Part shown: in pieces, positions 24,089-32,900 of the stretch
How the letters are laid out: each line of letters starts with the position of its first letter
Numbering within the stretch: the stretch's first letter is position 1
From: Rhodoluna sp.
GTDB taxonomy: Bacteria > Actinomycetota > Actinomycetes > Actinomycetales > Microbacteriaceae
Direction of reading: 5' to 3'
Length of the DNA: 64,000 nt
Assembly: GCA_024641985.1 (NCBI GenBank)
Contig: JAHEBZ010000002.1
Coordinates: 186,001 to 250,000, forward strand
Program-made: the position numbers and the translations under genes
The notes under the pieces: model-generated
Told to the model about the DNA's origin: nothing
Seen by the model: the letters and a program-made list of their open reading frames with translations, nothing else
Databases searched by the model: none

Positions 24089-25914
24089 TGGCCCATTTGC
24101 TTGGCGCCGAGTCGGTCACGCTCGAGTTCCCTACTAAAAAAGTCTTCGATGAAATCACCATCGGCGTGAACGAGGGCGACCGCATCGGAATCGTTGGCCG
24201 CAATGGCGACGGCAAATCTACTCTTTTGAAGCTTCTGGCCAAGCGCATGCAGCCCGACGACGGTCGAATTACCCATCGCAACAACATGACTTTCGGTTTG
24301 CTAGATCAGGCCGATGTGATTGACCCAGGCCAAACCATCGGCGAAGCCGTTGTGGGCGACATGCCCGAACACGAATGGGCCGGCAATGCCAAGGTTCGCG
24401 ATGTTATCGGCGGGCTCCTAAATGACCTCGACTGGCAAAATCAGGTCGGCGCGCTCTCAGGGGGTCAGCGCCGCCGAGTGGCTTTGGCAAAACTTCTGGT
24501 TCAAGACCTCGACGTTGTGATGCTCGACGAGCCCACCAACCACCTAGACATCGAAGGTGTTGCCTGGTTAGCGAATCATCTAAAAACTCGATGGGCCGCC
24601 AACGCTGGTGGGCTCATTGTTGTTACTCACGACCGCTGGTTTCTAGACGAGGTGTGCAACCTAACCTGGGAGGTGCACGACGGAGAAATCGAACCATTTG
24701 AGGGCGGCTACGCGGCCTATGTTCTTCAGCGCAACGAGCGTGATCGCAGCGCTGCTGCCAGCGAGGCTCGCCGTCAAAATCTGATGCGCAAAGAACTGGC
24801 TTGGCTTCGTCGCGGTGCGCCGGCTAGAACGTCGAAACCAAAATTTCGCATGGATGCCGCTGCCGAACTAATCGCCAATGAGCCCGAGCCTCGCGACCGC
24901 GTAGCGCTATCGAAACTGGCCACGGCTCGATTGGGCAAAGATGTTTTGGACATCGAGAATTTGAACTATTCGATTGACGGGCGCGAGTTGCTGCACGATG
25001 TGACCTGGCGACTTGGCCCTGGCGACAGAGTTGGCCTGGTGGGAGTTAATGGTGCCGGCAAGACCACGTTGTTGCGACTGATTCAAGGAAATATTGACCC
25101 GACCGCTGGCAAAATTAAACGCGGAAAAACGGTGAATATTGCAACGCTTAGCCAAGAGGTGCGCGAGCTGGACGAGTTTGCCGATGAACGCATCTTTAGC
25201 CTCATTGCTCGCGAAAAATCTTTCTTTGTCGTCGACAAAAAAGAGGTTGGCATTGGCCAGTTGGTCGAGCAATTGGGCTTTACTCAGGCTCAATTGCAAA
25301 CACCGATACGAGACTTATCGGGCGGTCAGAGGCGCCGGTTGCAGTTTTTGCGGCTGCTTTTTGGCGAACCAAATGTTCTAATTCTCGATGAGCCGACCAA
25401 CGATCTAGATACCGACATCTTGGCTGCAATGGAAGACCTGCTTGATGGCTGGCCGGGAACCTTGATTGTGGTTAGCCACGACCGGTATTTGCTTGAGCGA
25501 GTCACTGATCAGCAATTCGCTTTGCTTGGCGACGGCTCTCTGAGGCATTTACCTGGTGGCGTAGATCAATACCTTGAACTTCGCAAACACAGTTTGAATG
25601 CGAAGGCTTCACAGGCAGAATCAAGCCGTTATGCGTCGGCCGCAACGGTGGGCAATGATCAAAATGAAGATGCAAAAACTGCACTTTCGGGTGCTGCGCT
25701 TCGAGACGCCCAGAAAAACCTTGCTCGAATTGAGCGCGCGCTAGAAAAAATTGCCACGGATGAAGCAAAACTGCATCAGCAAATGGCAGCCCACGATCAG
25801 GGTGATTACGCGGGTTTAGGCGAGTTTGTGAAGGTTCAAAACGACTTAAATGCCAAGCGCGACGACCTCGAACTCGAATGGCTTGAACTTTCCGAGCTGT
25901 TGGGGGCAAATTAG
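24088..25914 (+). CDS. ABC-F family ATPase (Uup/EttA-like)
   Basis: This 608-residue soluble protein has two ABC domains and no membrane segments, typical of ABC-F proteins that act on the ribosome. The first domain has Walker A GRNGDGKSTLL (Lys43), signature LSGGQRRRVALAKLL and Walker B VVMLDEPTNHLD. The second has GVNGAGKTTLL (about 319-329), LSGGQRRRLQFLRLL and VLILDEPTNDLD. A basic linker joins them, and a C-terminal coiled coil (about 535-605) resembles Uup. The ATG overlaps the ispE stop. The exact subfamily and any antibiotic-resistance role cannot be told. Confidence 0.92.
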   Translation: MAHLLGAESVTLEFPTKKVFDEITIGVNEGDRIGIVGRNGDGKSTLLKLLAKRMQPDDGRITHRNNMTFGLLDQADVIDPGQTIGEAVVGDMPEHEWAGNAKVRDVIGGLLNDLDWQNQVGALSGGQRRRVALAKLLVQDLDVVMLDEPTNHLDIEGVAWLANHLKTRWAANAGGLIVVTHDRWFLDEVCNLTWEVHDGEIEPFEGGYAAYVLQRNERDRSAAASEARRQNLMRKELAWLRRGAPARTSKPKFRMDAAAELIANEPEPRDRVALSKLATARLGKDVLDIENLNYSIDGRELLHDVTWRLGPGDRVGLVGVNGAGKTTLLRLIQGNIDPTAGKIKRGKTVNIATLSQEVRELDEFADERIFSLIAREKSFFVVDKKEVGIGQLVEQLGFTQAQLQTPIRDLSGGQRRRLQFLRLLFGEPNVLILDEPTNDLDTDILAAMEDLLDGWPGTLIVVSHDRYLLERVTDQQFALLGDGSLRHLPGGVDQYLELRKHSLNAKASQAESSRYASAATVGNDQNEDAKTALSGAALRDAQKNLARIERALEKIATDEAKLHQQMAAHDQGDYAGLGEFVKVQNDLNAKRDDLELEWLELSELLGAN

Positions 25915-25969
25915 CTCTAAATATCTGGCAGAATTGGGGGTGCAGATAACGCTTCGCCGTTGACTGCGG

Positions 25970-26040
25970 TCCCCTATGGTGTAATGGCAACACTTCGCTC
26001 TTTGGATGCGACGTTCTAGGTTCGAGTCCTGGTGGGGGAG
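25970..26040 (+). tRNA. tRNA-Gln (anticodon TTG)
   Basis: The cloverleaf has acceptor TCCCCTA/TGGGGGA, D-stem GTGT/ACAC, anticodon arm TCGCT-CTTTGGA-TGCGA and T-arm CTAGG/CCTGG around TTCGAGT. The anticodon is TTG. The closing pair 31-39 of the anticodon stem is T-T. The discriminator is G and CCA is not encoded. It lies just upstream of glmU, as in other Actinobacteria. Confidence 0.95.
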
Positions 26041-26060
26041 CAACACACCTTAGGAGCGGA

Positions 26061-27485
26061 ATGAGCGAAAAGCACCTAGCAGTCGTAGTTTTGGCTGCCG
26101 GCGAAGGCACTCGCATGAAGTCTGCTAAGCCGAAGGTGATGCACGAAATTGCCGGCCTTCCGCTGCTTGGTCACGCACTTGCAACAGCTACTTCACTTGG
26201 TGCAGCACAGGTCATCTCGGTTATTCGTTACAAAAAAGAATTAATCGCCGAATACATCACCGCTTTCTATCCCGGTGTCACTATTGCCGAACAAGATGAT
26301 GTGCCCGGCACGGGGCGGGCCGTTGAATGTGCGCTCGATTCGTTGCCAGCCGATTTCAACGGCGCAGTCATTGTTACCAGCGGCGATGTGCCCATGCTTG
26401 ATGTTGCAACTCTTGAATCACTTCTAGATGCCCACTTGGCCGGCGGTTTTGCGGCAACCATATTGACAGCTACCGTCGAAGACCCAACTGGCTACGGCCG
26501 CATCCTGCGAAGCAACGCCGGCAAATTTCTAGAGATCATTGAGCACCGTGATGCAGACACCGAGCAGCTTGAAATTCGCGAGGTTAACGCCGGGGTCTAT
26601 GTTTTTGATGTCATTCACCTGCGAGAAGCACTTGCCAAAATTGATTCGCAAAATGCGCAAGGTGAAAAATATCTAACCGATGTTGCTGCCGAGCTATTGC
26701 GCCACCGGCACAAAGTTCAGGCTCTTGTGGTTAGTGATAACTGGTTGGTTGCAGGCATCAACGACCGAGTTCAATTGAGCGAAGTTGCCGCCGAGTTAAA
26801 CGCTCGCATTTGTGAGGCTTGGCAAGTGGCTGGCGTAACAATTCAAGACCCGGCGTCAACCTGGATCGACATCACTGTAGAACTTGGAACCGACGTAACG
26901 TTGCTTGCGGGAACTCAGCTGAAGGGCATCACTTCGATTGGTTCTGGATCGACAGTTGGCCCAGAATCGTATTTGGTCGACACATCAGTTGGCGAAAACG
27001 CATCGGTGGTTAAAACCCACGCAACGGCCTCAAAAATGGGCAACGGCGCAAACGTTGGGCCATTTGCCTTTTTGCGCCCGGGCACAGTGCTTGGAGCCGA
27101 TGGCAAGATTGGCGCTTTTGTTGAAACCAAGAATGCCACGATCGGCGCGGGCAGCAAGGTGCCACACCTCAGCTATGTTGGCGATGCAACCATCGGTGAG
27201 GGCTCAAACATTGGTGCCGGCACCATTTTTGCAAACTACGACGGCCTGAAAAAGCATGCCAGCGTGATTGGTTCGCAGGTTCGAACCGGTTCGCACAACG
27301 TATTTGTGGCACCAATCACAATCGGTGATGGCGCCTACACGGCCGCCGGAACCGTGGTTCGAAAAGATGTCGAAGCCGGTGACCTTGCCATGAACGTTGC
27401 ACCTCAGCGCAACCTAGCCGGCTGGGTTATTGCAAAACGCCCTGGCAGCGCCGCTGCCGACGCGGCTCAAAAAGCCAAAAACTAA
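26061..27485 (+). CDS. glmU: Bifunctional UDP-GlcNAc pyrophosphorylase / GlcN-1-P acetyltransferase
   Basis: GlmU makes UDP-GlcNAc for peptidoglycan. The 474-residue protein has an N-terminal nucleotidyltransferase (VVLAAGEGTRMKSAKPKVMH, about 9-28; DVPML further on) and a C-terminal left-handed beta-helix acetyltransferase of hexapeptide repeats from about 265. The latter includes RPGTVLGADGKIGAFVE, KVPHLSYVGDA, and NYDGLKKHASVIG with the catalytic His in the typical place. The ATG follows GGAGCGGA. It starts 20 bp after tRNA-Gln and prs follows 28 bp later. Confidence 0.97.
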   Translation: MSEKHLAVVVLAAGEGTRMKSAKPKVMHEIAGLPLLGHALATATSLGAAQVISVIRYKKELIAEYITAFYPGVTIAEQDDVPGTGRAVECALDSLPADFNGAVIVTSGDVPMLDVATLESLLDAHLAGGFAATILTATVEDPTGYGRILRSNAGKFLEIIEHRDADTEQLEIREVNAGVYVFDVIHLREALAKIDSQNAQGEKYLTDVAAELLRHRHKVQALVVSDNWLVAGINDRVQLSEVAAELNARICEAWQVAGVTIQDPASTWIDITVELGTDVTLLAGTQLKGITSIGSGSTVGPESYLVDTSVGENASVVKTHATASKMGNGANVGPFAFLRPGTVLGADGKIGAFVETKNATIGAGSKVPHLSYVGDATIGEGSNIGAGTIFANYDGLKKHASVIGSQVRTGSHNVFVAPITIGDGAYTAAGTVVRKDVEAGDLAMNVAPQRNLAGWVIAKRPGSAAADAAQKAKN

Positions 27486-27513
27486 AACCTACAAAATAGA
27501 GCTGGAGCCAACC

Positions 27514-28488
27514 ATGGAAATCACGACCAACAACAACAAACGTCTGGTTATTGTGAGTGGTCGCGCGCACCAAGCCCTTGCCGAAGAAGTTGCTTCGTTG
27601 CTTGGCACCAGGTTGCTGCCAACCACCGCTTACGACTTTGCCAATGGTGAAACATTTGTTCGCTACGAAGAATCGGTGCGCGGTGTAGATGCTTTTGTTA
27701 TTCAGTCACATGCCTCGGGCATTAACAACTGGATAATGGAACAGTTGCTTATGGTGGATGCCATGAAGCGCGCCAGCGCCAAGCGCATTACCGTTGTGGC
27801 ACCTTTCTTTCCTTACGCGCGCCAAGACAAAAAGCACAAGGGCCGCGAGCCTATTTCGGCCCGCCTAATGACAGACCTATTCAAAGTAGCCGGCGCTAAC
27901 CGCTTGATGTCGGTTGACCTGCACACTCCACAGATTCAGGGCTTTTTCGATGGGCCGGTAGACCACCTTTGGGCGCTGCCAATGCTTGCCGATCACGTTG
28001 CCGAAAAGTTCAAGGGCGAAGATCTAACCGTTGTTTCGCCTGATTCAGGGCGCGTTCGCGTTGCCGACATCTGGGCCGAACGCCTTGGCGCGCCGCTAGC
28101 CATCATTCACAAACGTCGCGACCCAGACCGCCCAAACCAGGTTGAAGCGCACGAGCTTGTTGGCGATGTGAAGGGCCGCACCTGCCTTTTGGTCGACGAC
28201 ATGATTGACACCGCCGGAACAATCGTTGCCGCAGCAAAGGCACTAAAGGCAAATGGCGCAGCTCGTGTGATTGTGGCTGCAACCCACGCAGTTTTCTCGG
28301 ATCCTGCTGTTGAACGACTTTCAAGTGGAATTGTCGATGAAGTAATTGTTACCAACACCTTGCCAATCACCCCTGAAAAACAATTCGAAACACTAACCGT
28401 GCTATCGATTGCCCCGCTAATCGCGGCCGCAATTCAGGCTGTGTTTGGCGACGACTCAGTTAACAAGTTGTTCCCAGGTCACGCATAA
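27514..28488 (+). CDS. prs: Ribose-phosphate diphosphokinase (PRPP synthetase)
   Basis: This enzyme makes PRPP from ribose-5-phosphate and ATP for nucleotide, His and Trp synthesis. The 324-residue protein is class I: FANGETFVRYEESVRG, the metal-binding DLHTPQIQGFFDGPVDHL and the PRPP loop CLLVDDMIDTAGTI (about 227-240) are present. The start ATG at 27514 is preceded by GGAG; the frame extends upstream into glmU but the extra residues have no family match. It is followed by a hairpin and the rplY promoter. Confidence 0.96.
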   Translation: MEITTNNNKRLVIVSGRAHQALAEEVASLLGTRLLPTTAYDFANGETFVRYEESVRGVDAFVIQSHASGINNWIMEQLLMVDAMKRASAKRITVVAPFFPYARQDKKHKGREPISARLMTDLFKVAGANRLMSVDLHTPQIQGFFDGPVDHLWALPMLADHVAEKFKGEDLTVVSPDSGRVRVADIWAERLGAPLAIIHKRRDPDRPNQVEAHELVGDVKGRTCLLVDDMIDTAGTIVAAAKALKANGAARVIVAATHAVFSDPAVERLSSGIVDEVIVTNTLPITPEKQFETLTVLSIAPLIAAAIQAVFGDDSVNKLFPGHA

Positions 28489-28508
28489 ACACCTCGCGTT
28501 AGGTTTTG

Positions 28509-28609
28509 TCGGGTTGTCACTTCGGTGGCAGCCCGATACACTTTAACCAGACAACGGCGAGGGCCTCATGCGAGGCCGTTATCGACGGGGCAATTAGCCG
28601 GTTACCGGC
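28509..28609 (+). promoter_or_regulatory. Promoter and structured leader of rplY
   Basis: A perfect 12-bp stem with a TTCG loop (28509-28520 with 28525-28536) lies after prs. Overlapping it is a near-consensus promoter: -35 TTGTCA (28514-28519), a 17-base spacer, and -10 TACACT (28537-28542). A start near 28549 would give a 5' leader of about 157 nt. That leader can form GGCCTC/GAGGCC (28562-28577) or, exclusively of it, AACGGC/GCCGTT (28553-28580), and a further hairpin GCCGG/CCGGC (28597-28609). This suggests ribosomal-protein leader regulation; the mechanism is inference. Confidence 0.6.
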
Positions 28610-28705
28610 CACTAATCCTCGCGTTCAGCGCTTGAGTTGATTATAAAAATCTGTTTAAGAGTCGCGCTTATGCGTCTTGAACATCAAACTCGAATGGAAA
28701 TTCAA

Positions 28706-29278
28706 ATGAACACTGCAGCAAAACTAGTCGGAGAAATTCGCGAATCTTTCGGTAAGGGCGCAGCCCGCAAGTACCGTGCCGCTGGCCGCACCCCTGCCGT
28801 AATCTACGGTCACGGTTCAGAGCCTCGCCACATCACTCTGCCAGCACACGAGGCAAAGCGAGTTCTTCGTCACAAGAACGCAGTTATCGACCTAACCCTT
28901 AACGGCAAAGAAGAGTCAGTTCTTGTCAAGAGCGCTACTAAAGACCCAATCACTCAGATCATTGAGCACATCGACCTAGTAGAGCTAGTTCAGGGCGAGC
29001 GCGTTCACGTTGAGGTTCCAGTTCACGTTGTTGGCGAGTCGCTTTCTGGCACCATCATCGAGCTAGAGCACAAGACCGTCAAGCTTGAGGTTGCTGCAAC
29101 CAGCATCCCTGACTTCGTAGAGGCAATCTTCGAAAAGCAGGGCGCGGGCTTCCACGTTCTAGCAAAAGACCTTGTCATTCCTGCGGGTTCAAAGCTTGAG
29201 CTTTCTGACGACGAGCTAGTTGCTTCGGTTGTTTCAACCGCAGCTGGCCACGCAGCAGACCTAGCTTCAGCAGAGTAA
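28706..29278 (+). CDS. rplY: 50S ribosomal protein L25 (CTC form)
   Basis: L25 binds 5S rRNA in the central protuberance. At 190 residues this is the long TL5/CTC form: an N-terminal L25 domain (about 1-92, with the RKYRAAGRTPAVIYGHG signature at about 21-37) plus a beta-rich C-terminal domain (about 95-185). The start is the ATG at 28706 with GGAAA 7 bases upstream; in-frame codons upstream to 28637 are not family-like. It has its own promoter and a long leader. It lies between prs and pth, the usual actinobacterial position. Its codon use favours highly expressed choices. Confidence 0.95.
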   Translation: MNTAAKLVGEIRESFGKGAARKYRAAGRTPAVIYGHGSEPRHITLPAHEAKRVLRHKNAVIDLTLNGKEESVLVKSATKDPITQIIEHIDLVELVQGERVHVEVPVHVVGESLSGTIIELEHKTVKLEVAATSIPDFVEAIFEKQGAGFHVLAKDLVIPAGSKLELSDDELVASVVSTAAGHAADLASAE

Positions 29279-29282
29279 TAAC

Positions 29283-29873
29283 CTGTCTAACTCGACATTT
29301 CTAATAGTCGGGCTCGGTAACCCCGGGCCCGACTATTCTGCTAATCGGCACAATGTTGGGCAAATGGCGCTCTCGGTGCTAGCCAACCGATTGGGCGCAA
29401 CTTTTAAGAGCCATAAAGCCAATGCGGCCGTTGCCGAAACCCGCCTCGGTTTTGGTGGCGCCAACCTAATTCTGGCCAAACCAGGTTCATACATGAACAC
29501 AAGCGGCGGGCCTGTCTCGGCGCTCATGAAGTTCTACGAAATCGCGATCGAAAATGTGATTGTTCTTCACGACGAGCTCGATATTCCGGCCGAAACAATT
29601 CGCCTTAAGCAATCTGGCGGGCACGGTGGGCACAACGGCCTTCGCGACATAATTGCCGCTTGCGGGTCAAACGAATTTACTCGCGTTCGCATCGGCATCG
29701 GCCGACCGCCCGGCCGCATGGATACTGCAGATTTTGTGCTTAAAGATTTTTCGTCGAGTGAGCGCAAAGAATTGCCGGTCACGCTTGAGCTTGCCGCAGA
29801 TGCGGTTGAGGCAGTTATCAACGACGGAATCGCGTTAGCGCAAACCCGAGTTAACGCACCCGCCACGGAATAA
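29283..29873 (+). CDS. pth: Peptidyl-tRNA hydrolase, apparent CTG start
   Basis: Pth releases peptides from peptidyl-tRNA and is essential. The full family N-terminus (FLIVGLGNPGPDYSANRHNVGQ) is encoded from 29295 onward, including the catalytic His (His23 here, His20 in E. coli) and the GLGNPG motif. However, between the in-frame TAG at 29260-29262 and that motif there is no ATG, GTG or TTG. The best candidate is CTG at 29283, which gives 196 residues, the normal length. The first ATG (29364) would remove the catalytic His. HDELDIPAETIRLKQSGGHGGHNGL follows normally. The start is 4 bp after the rplY stop, so coupling may help a weak start. A hairpin lies over the first codons. Confidence 0.85.
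   Translation: MSNSTFLIVGLGNPGPDYSANRHNVGQMALSVLANRLGATFKSHKANAAVAETRLGFGGANLILAKPGSYMNTSGGPVSALMKFYEIAIENVIVLHDELDIPAETIRLKQSGGHGGHNGLRDIIAACGSNEFTRVRIGIGRPPGRMDTADFVLKDFSSSERKELPVTLELAADAVEAVINDGIALAQTRVNAPATE
29303..29337 (+). promoter_or_regulatory. 11-bp perfect hairpin inside the 5' end of pth
   Basis: AATAGTCGGGC (29303-29313) pairs perfectly with GCCCGACTATT (29327-29337) around a 13-base loop. It lies in the codons for the conserved GLGNPG motif, 25 bases after the rplY stop. No T-run follows, so it may be an attenuator, RNase barrier or weak rplY terminator. Confidence 0.6.
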
Positions 29874-29903
29874 CCGAGGCTGCTCACAACTTAGACTTAC
29901 CTT

Positions 29904-32900
29904 GTGAGCGATCAAAATCTCAAGGCCCTTTCGCGCCTTGTCGCGCTCGTTTCTGAGGGCTATCCCTTCGCGGCTGTTCAAGGCAAAATCAAAGCCTCGA
30001 GGCTCGATCTAATTGCGCCACAGGGTGCGCACTCAGCAGTGGTTGCTGTAATCGACGAATTTAGAAAATCAGCCAAGCTGTCGCGCATTCAACTTGTGGT
30101 GGTTAGCACCGGTCGCGAATCAGAAGATGTTGCGGCTTCACTTCGAGACATGGTTGACGATGCCGAAATTCTTGAGTTTCCATCTTGGGAAACCTTGCCA
30201 CACGAACGGCTAAGCCCAAGCCCGGAGACAGTAGGAAAGCGACTCAAGGTTTTGCACCGACTCAACGAGCTCGAAACACTCGGGGGCATGCCTGATCACC
30301 CGGTTTTTGTTTTGGCTTCGGTTAGAGCCGTTTTGCAGCCGGCGATAGCGGGGCTTGCCAAGCACCCACCATTAACTCTCGAACGCGGCAAAGATTATTT
30401 GTTATTCGAGCTCTCTCTAAAGCTCGTTGAAATGGCTTATCACCGGGTCGACATGGTCACCAAACGCGGCGAATTTGCGGTTCGAGGTGGAATTTTAGAC
30501 ATCTTTGCAACCACAGCGGAACACGCGATGCGTCTCGAATTCTTTGGTGATGAGCTCGATGAAATCCGTGAATTTTCGGTAGCCGATCAGAGATCGATTA
30601 ACGATTCCGAAGGCAAACCGAAGCAAATCCAGCGCCTAGAAATCTATCCGGCACGCGAAATAATCATCACACCAAACGTGGCTGGCAGGGCGCGTGAGAT
30701 GGTTCACGAATTTCCGAATATCTCGACAATGCTGGCCAAAATTGCCGAGGGAATTCCGGTTGATGGCATGGAATCGCTAGCGCCTGTGCTTGTTGATGCA
30801 ATGGTGCCATTTAGCGATTACTTGCCGAAGAGCGCGTTGGTTACGCTGCTTTCGCCAGAAAAATCGGCGGCACGAGCAGCGAGCTTGGTTGAGACCAACG
30901 AAGAATTTTTGCACGCCGCTTGGGATGCCGCTACCGAAGGCGCAAATGCGCCGATCGACCTGAGCGCGGGTGGTTTTGTTGAGTTGTCGCAATTCAAAGA
31001 TGCGCTAGCAGGCCGAGCCATGTTTACGGTTAGCCAATTTGGTTCTGACGACGACACGCTTGTGAATCTTGAAATGCACGAGGTACCCAGCCTAAAGGGC
31101 GCAGAGACCACGCCGATTGAATGGCTCGAAGATCAGATTAAGAACGGCCAGAATGTGATTTTGGTGGCCGAGGGCCATGGCACAGTTGAACGCTTGGTTG
31201 AGCAGTTAGCCGCGGCCAAACTAAGCGCCAAAGTTTTGCAGGGCGCCATGCGCAAGGGCTTCACCGCCCCGGCAAGCCATCTAATCGTGATGACAGAAGC
31301 CGAGTTCTATGGAAAAAACTCTGCTTATGTGAACCCGCAGGTGCGCAAATTAGCGGCCAAACGCGGCCAAACGGTTGACCCGCTAAGCCTTAAAGCCGGC
31401 GACTATGTGGTGCACGAAACCCACGGAATTGGCCGCTTTATCGAGCTTGTGCAGCGAGCGAGCGGTGTAGGGCGTCAGCAATCGCAGCGCGAATATTTGC
31501 TTATCGAATATGCGCCATCTAAACGCGGCTACCCCGGCGACACCCTGTTTGTGCCAACCGATCAGCTCGACCTGCTTACTCGCTATGTTGGCGGCGAGGC
31601 GCCGGTGCTATCAAAGATGGGTGGCACCGAATGGGCGAGAGTTAAGGGCAATGCCCGCAAGGCTATTCGAAAGATAGCCATCGACCTAGTCAAGCTTTAT
31701 TCGGCTCGAATGAAATCTCGCGGCCATGCCTTTGGCCCCGATACGCCCTGGCAGCATGAGCTCGAAGAGGCATTCGCATTCGTCGAAACCCCAGACCAGC
31801 TTCAAACCATCGATGAAATCAAGCGCGATATGGAGCGCGAGATTCCGATGGACCGGTTGCTTGCAGGCGACGTTGGTTATGGCAAAACCGAAGTTGCTCT
31901 TCGTGCAGCATTTAAGGCAATTCAAGATGGCAAGCAGGTTGCGATGCTAGTGCCAACAACTCTTTTGGTTCGTCAGCACACCGACACCATCGAGGGCCGC
32001 TTCGCCGGTTTTCCGGTGGTGGTGCGTTCGCTTTCGCGTTTTCAAACCGAAAAAGAAGTCAAGCAAACCATCGCGGGTTTGGCCGATGGCAGCGTTGACA
32101 TGGTCATCGGCACGCACCGCTTGCTTAGCTCTTCGGTGAAGTTTCGCAACCTCGGCCTCATCATCATCGATGAAGAGCAGCGTTTTGGCGTTGAGCACAA
32201 AGAGAAGCTCAAAGAGATGAAGCACAATGTTGACATTCTGGCGATGTCGGCAACCCCGATTCCGCGAACACTTGAAATGGCAATCACCGGAATTCGAGAA
32301 ATGTCGACTTTGGCAACGCCTCCCGAAGAACGCCACCCAATCTTGACCTATATCGGCGGTTACAGCGAGAAGCAGGTTGCTGCCGCCATTCGGCGCGAAC
32401 TTATTCGCGAAGGCCAGGTGTTTTTCGTGCATAATCGGGTTAGCTCTATAGAAGCCGTAGCGCACCAATTGGCCGAATTGGTGCCAGAGGCCCGCATTGC
32501 CGTGGCGCATGGGCAAATGTCTGAAACCGCGCTTGAGCAAGTTGTTGTCGATTTTTGGGAACGCAAATTTGATGTTTTGGTTTCAACAACCATCATCGAA
32601 ACGGGCATCGATATTCCAAACGCCAACACGCTCATCGTTGACCGTGCCGAGAACTTCGGTTTGAGTCAACTGCACCAAATTCGCGGGCGAGTGGGCCGCA
32701 GTCGCGAGCGCGCCTACGCCTATTTTTTCTATGACCCATCAAAGCCACTAAGCGAAACAGCTCACGACCGCTTGGCCACAATTGCAACTAACAACGAACT
32801 CGGTGGCGGCATGCAGATCGCGCTCAAAGATCTCGAAATTCGTGGTGCCGGCAACCTTCTTGGTGGTGAGCAATCGGGGCACATTGCGGGCGTTGGGTTC

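Noticed and set aside
29364-29873. pth starting at ATG 29364
   Set aside because: That protein would lack the catalytic His and the GLGNPG motif that are clearly encoded upstream in the same frame.
31947-32540. 197-codon open frame antisense to mfd
   Set aside because: Composition (many His, Arg, Cys, Asn) is that of a complementary-strand shadow; mfd is unambiguous here.
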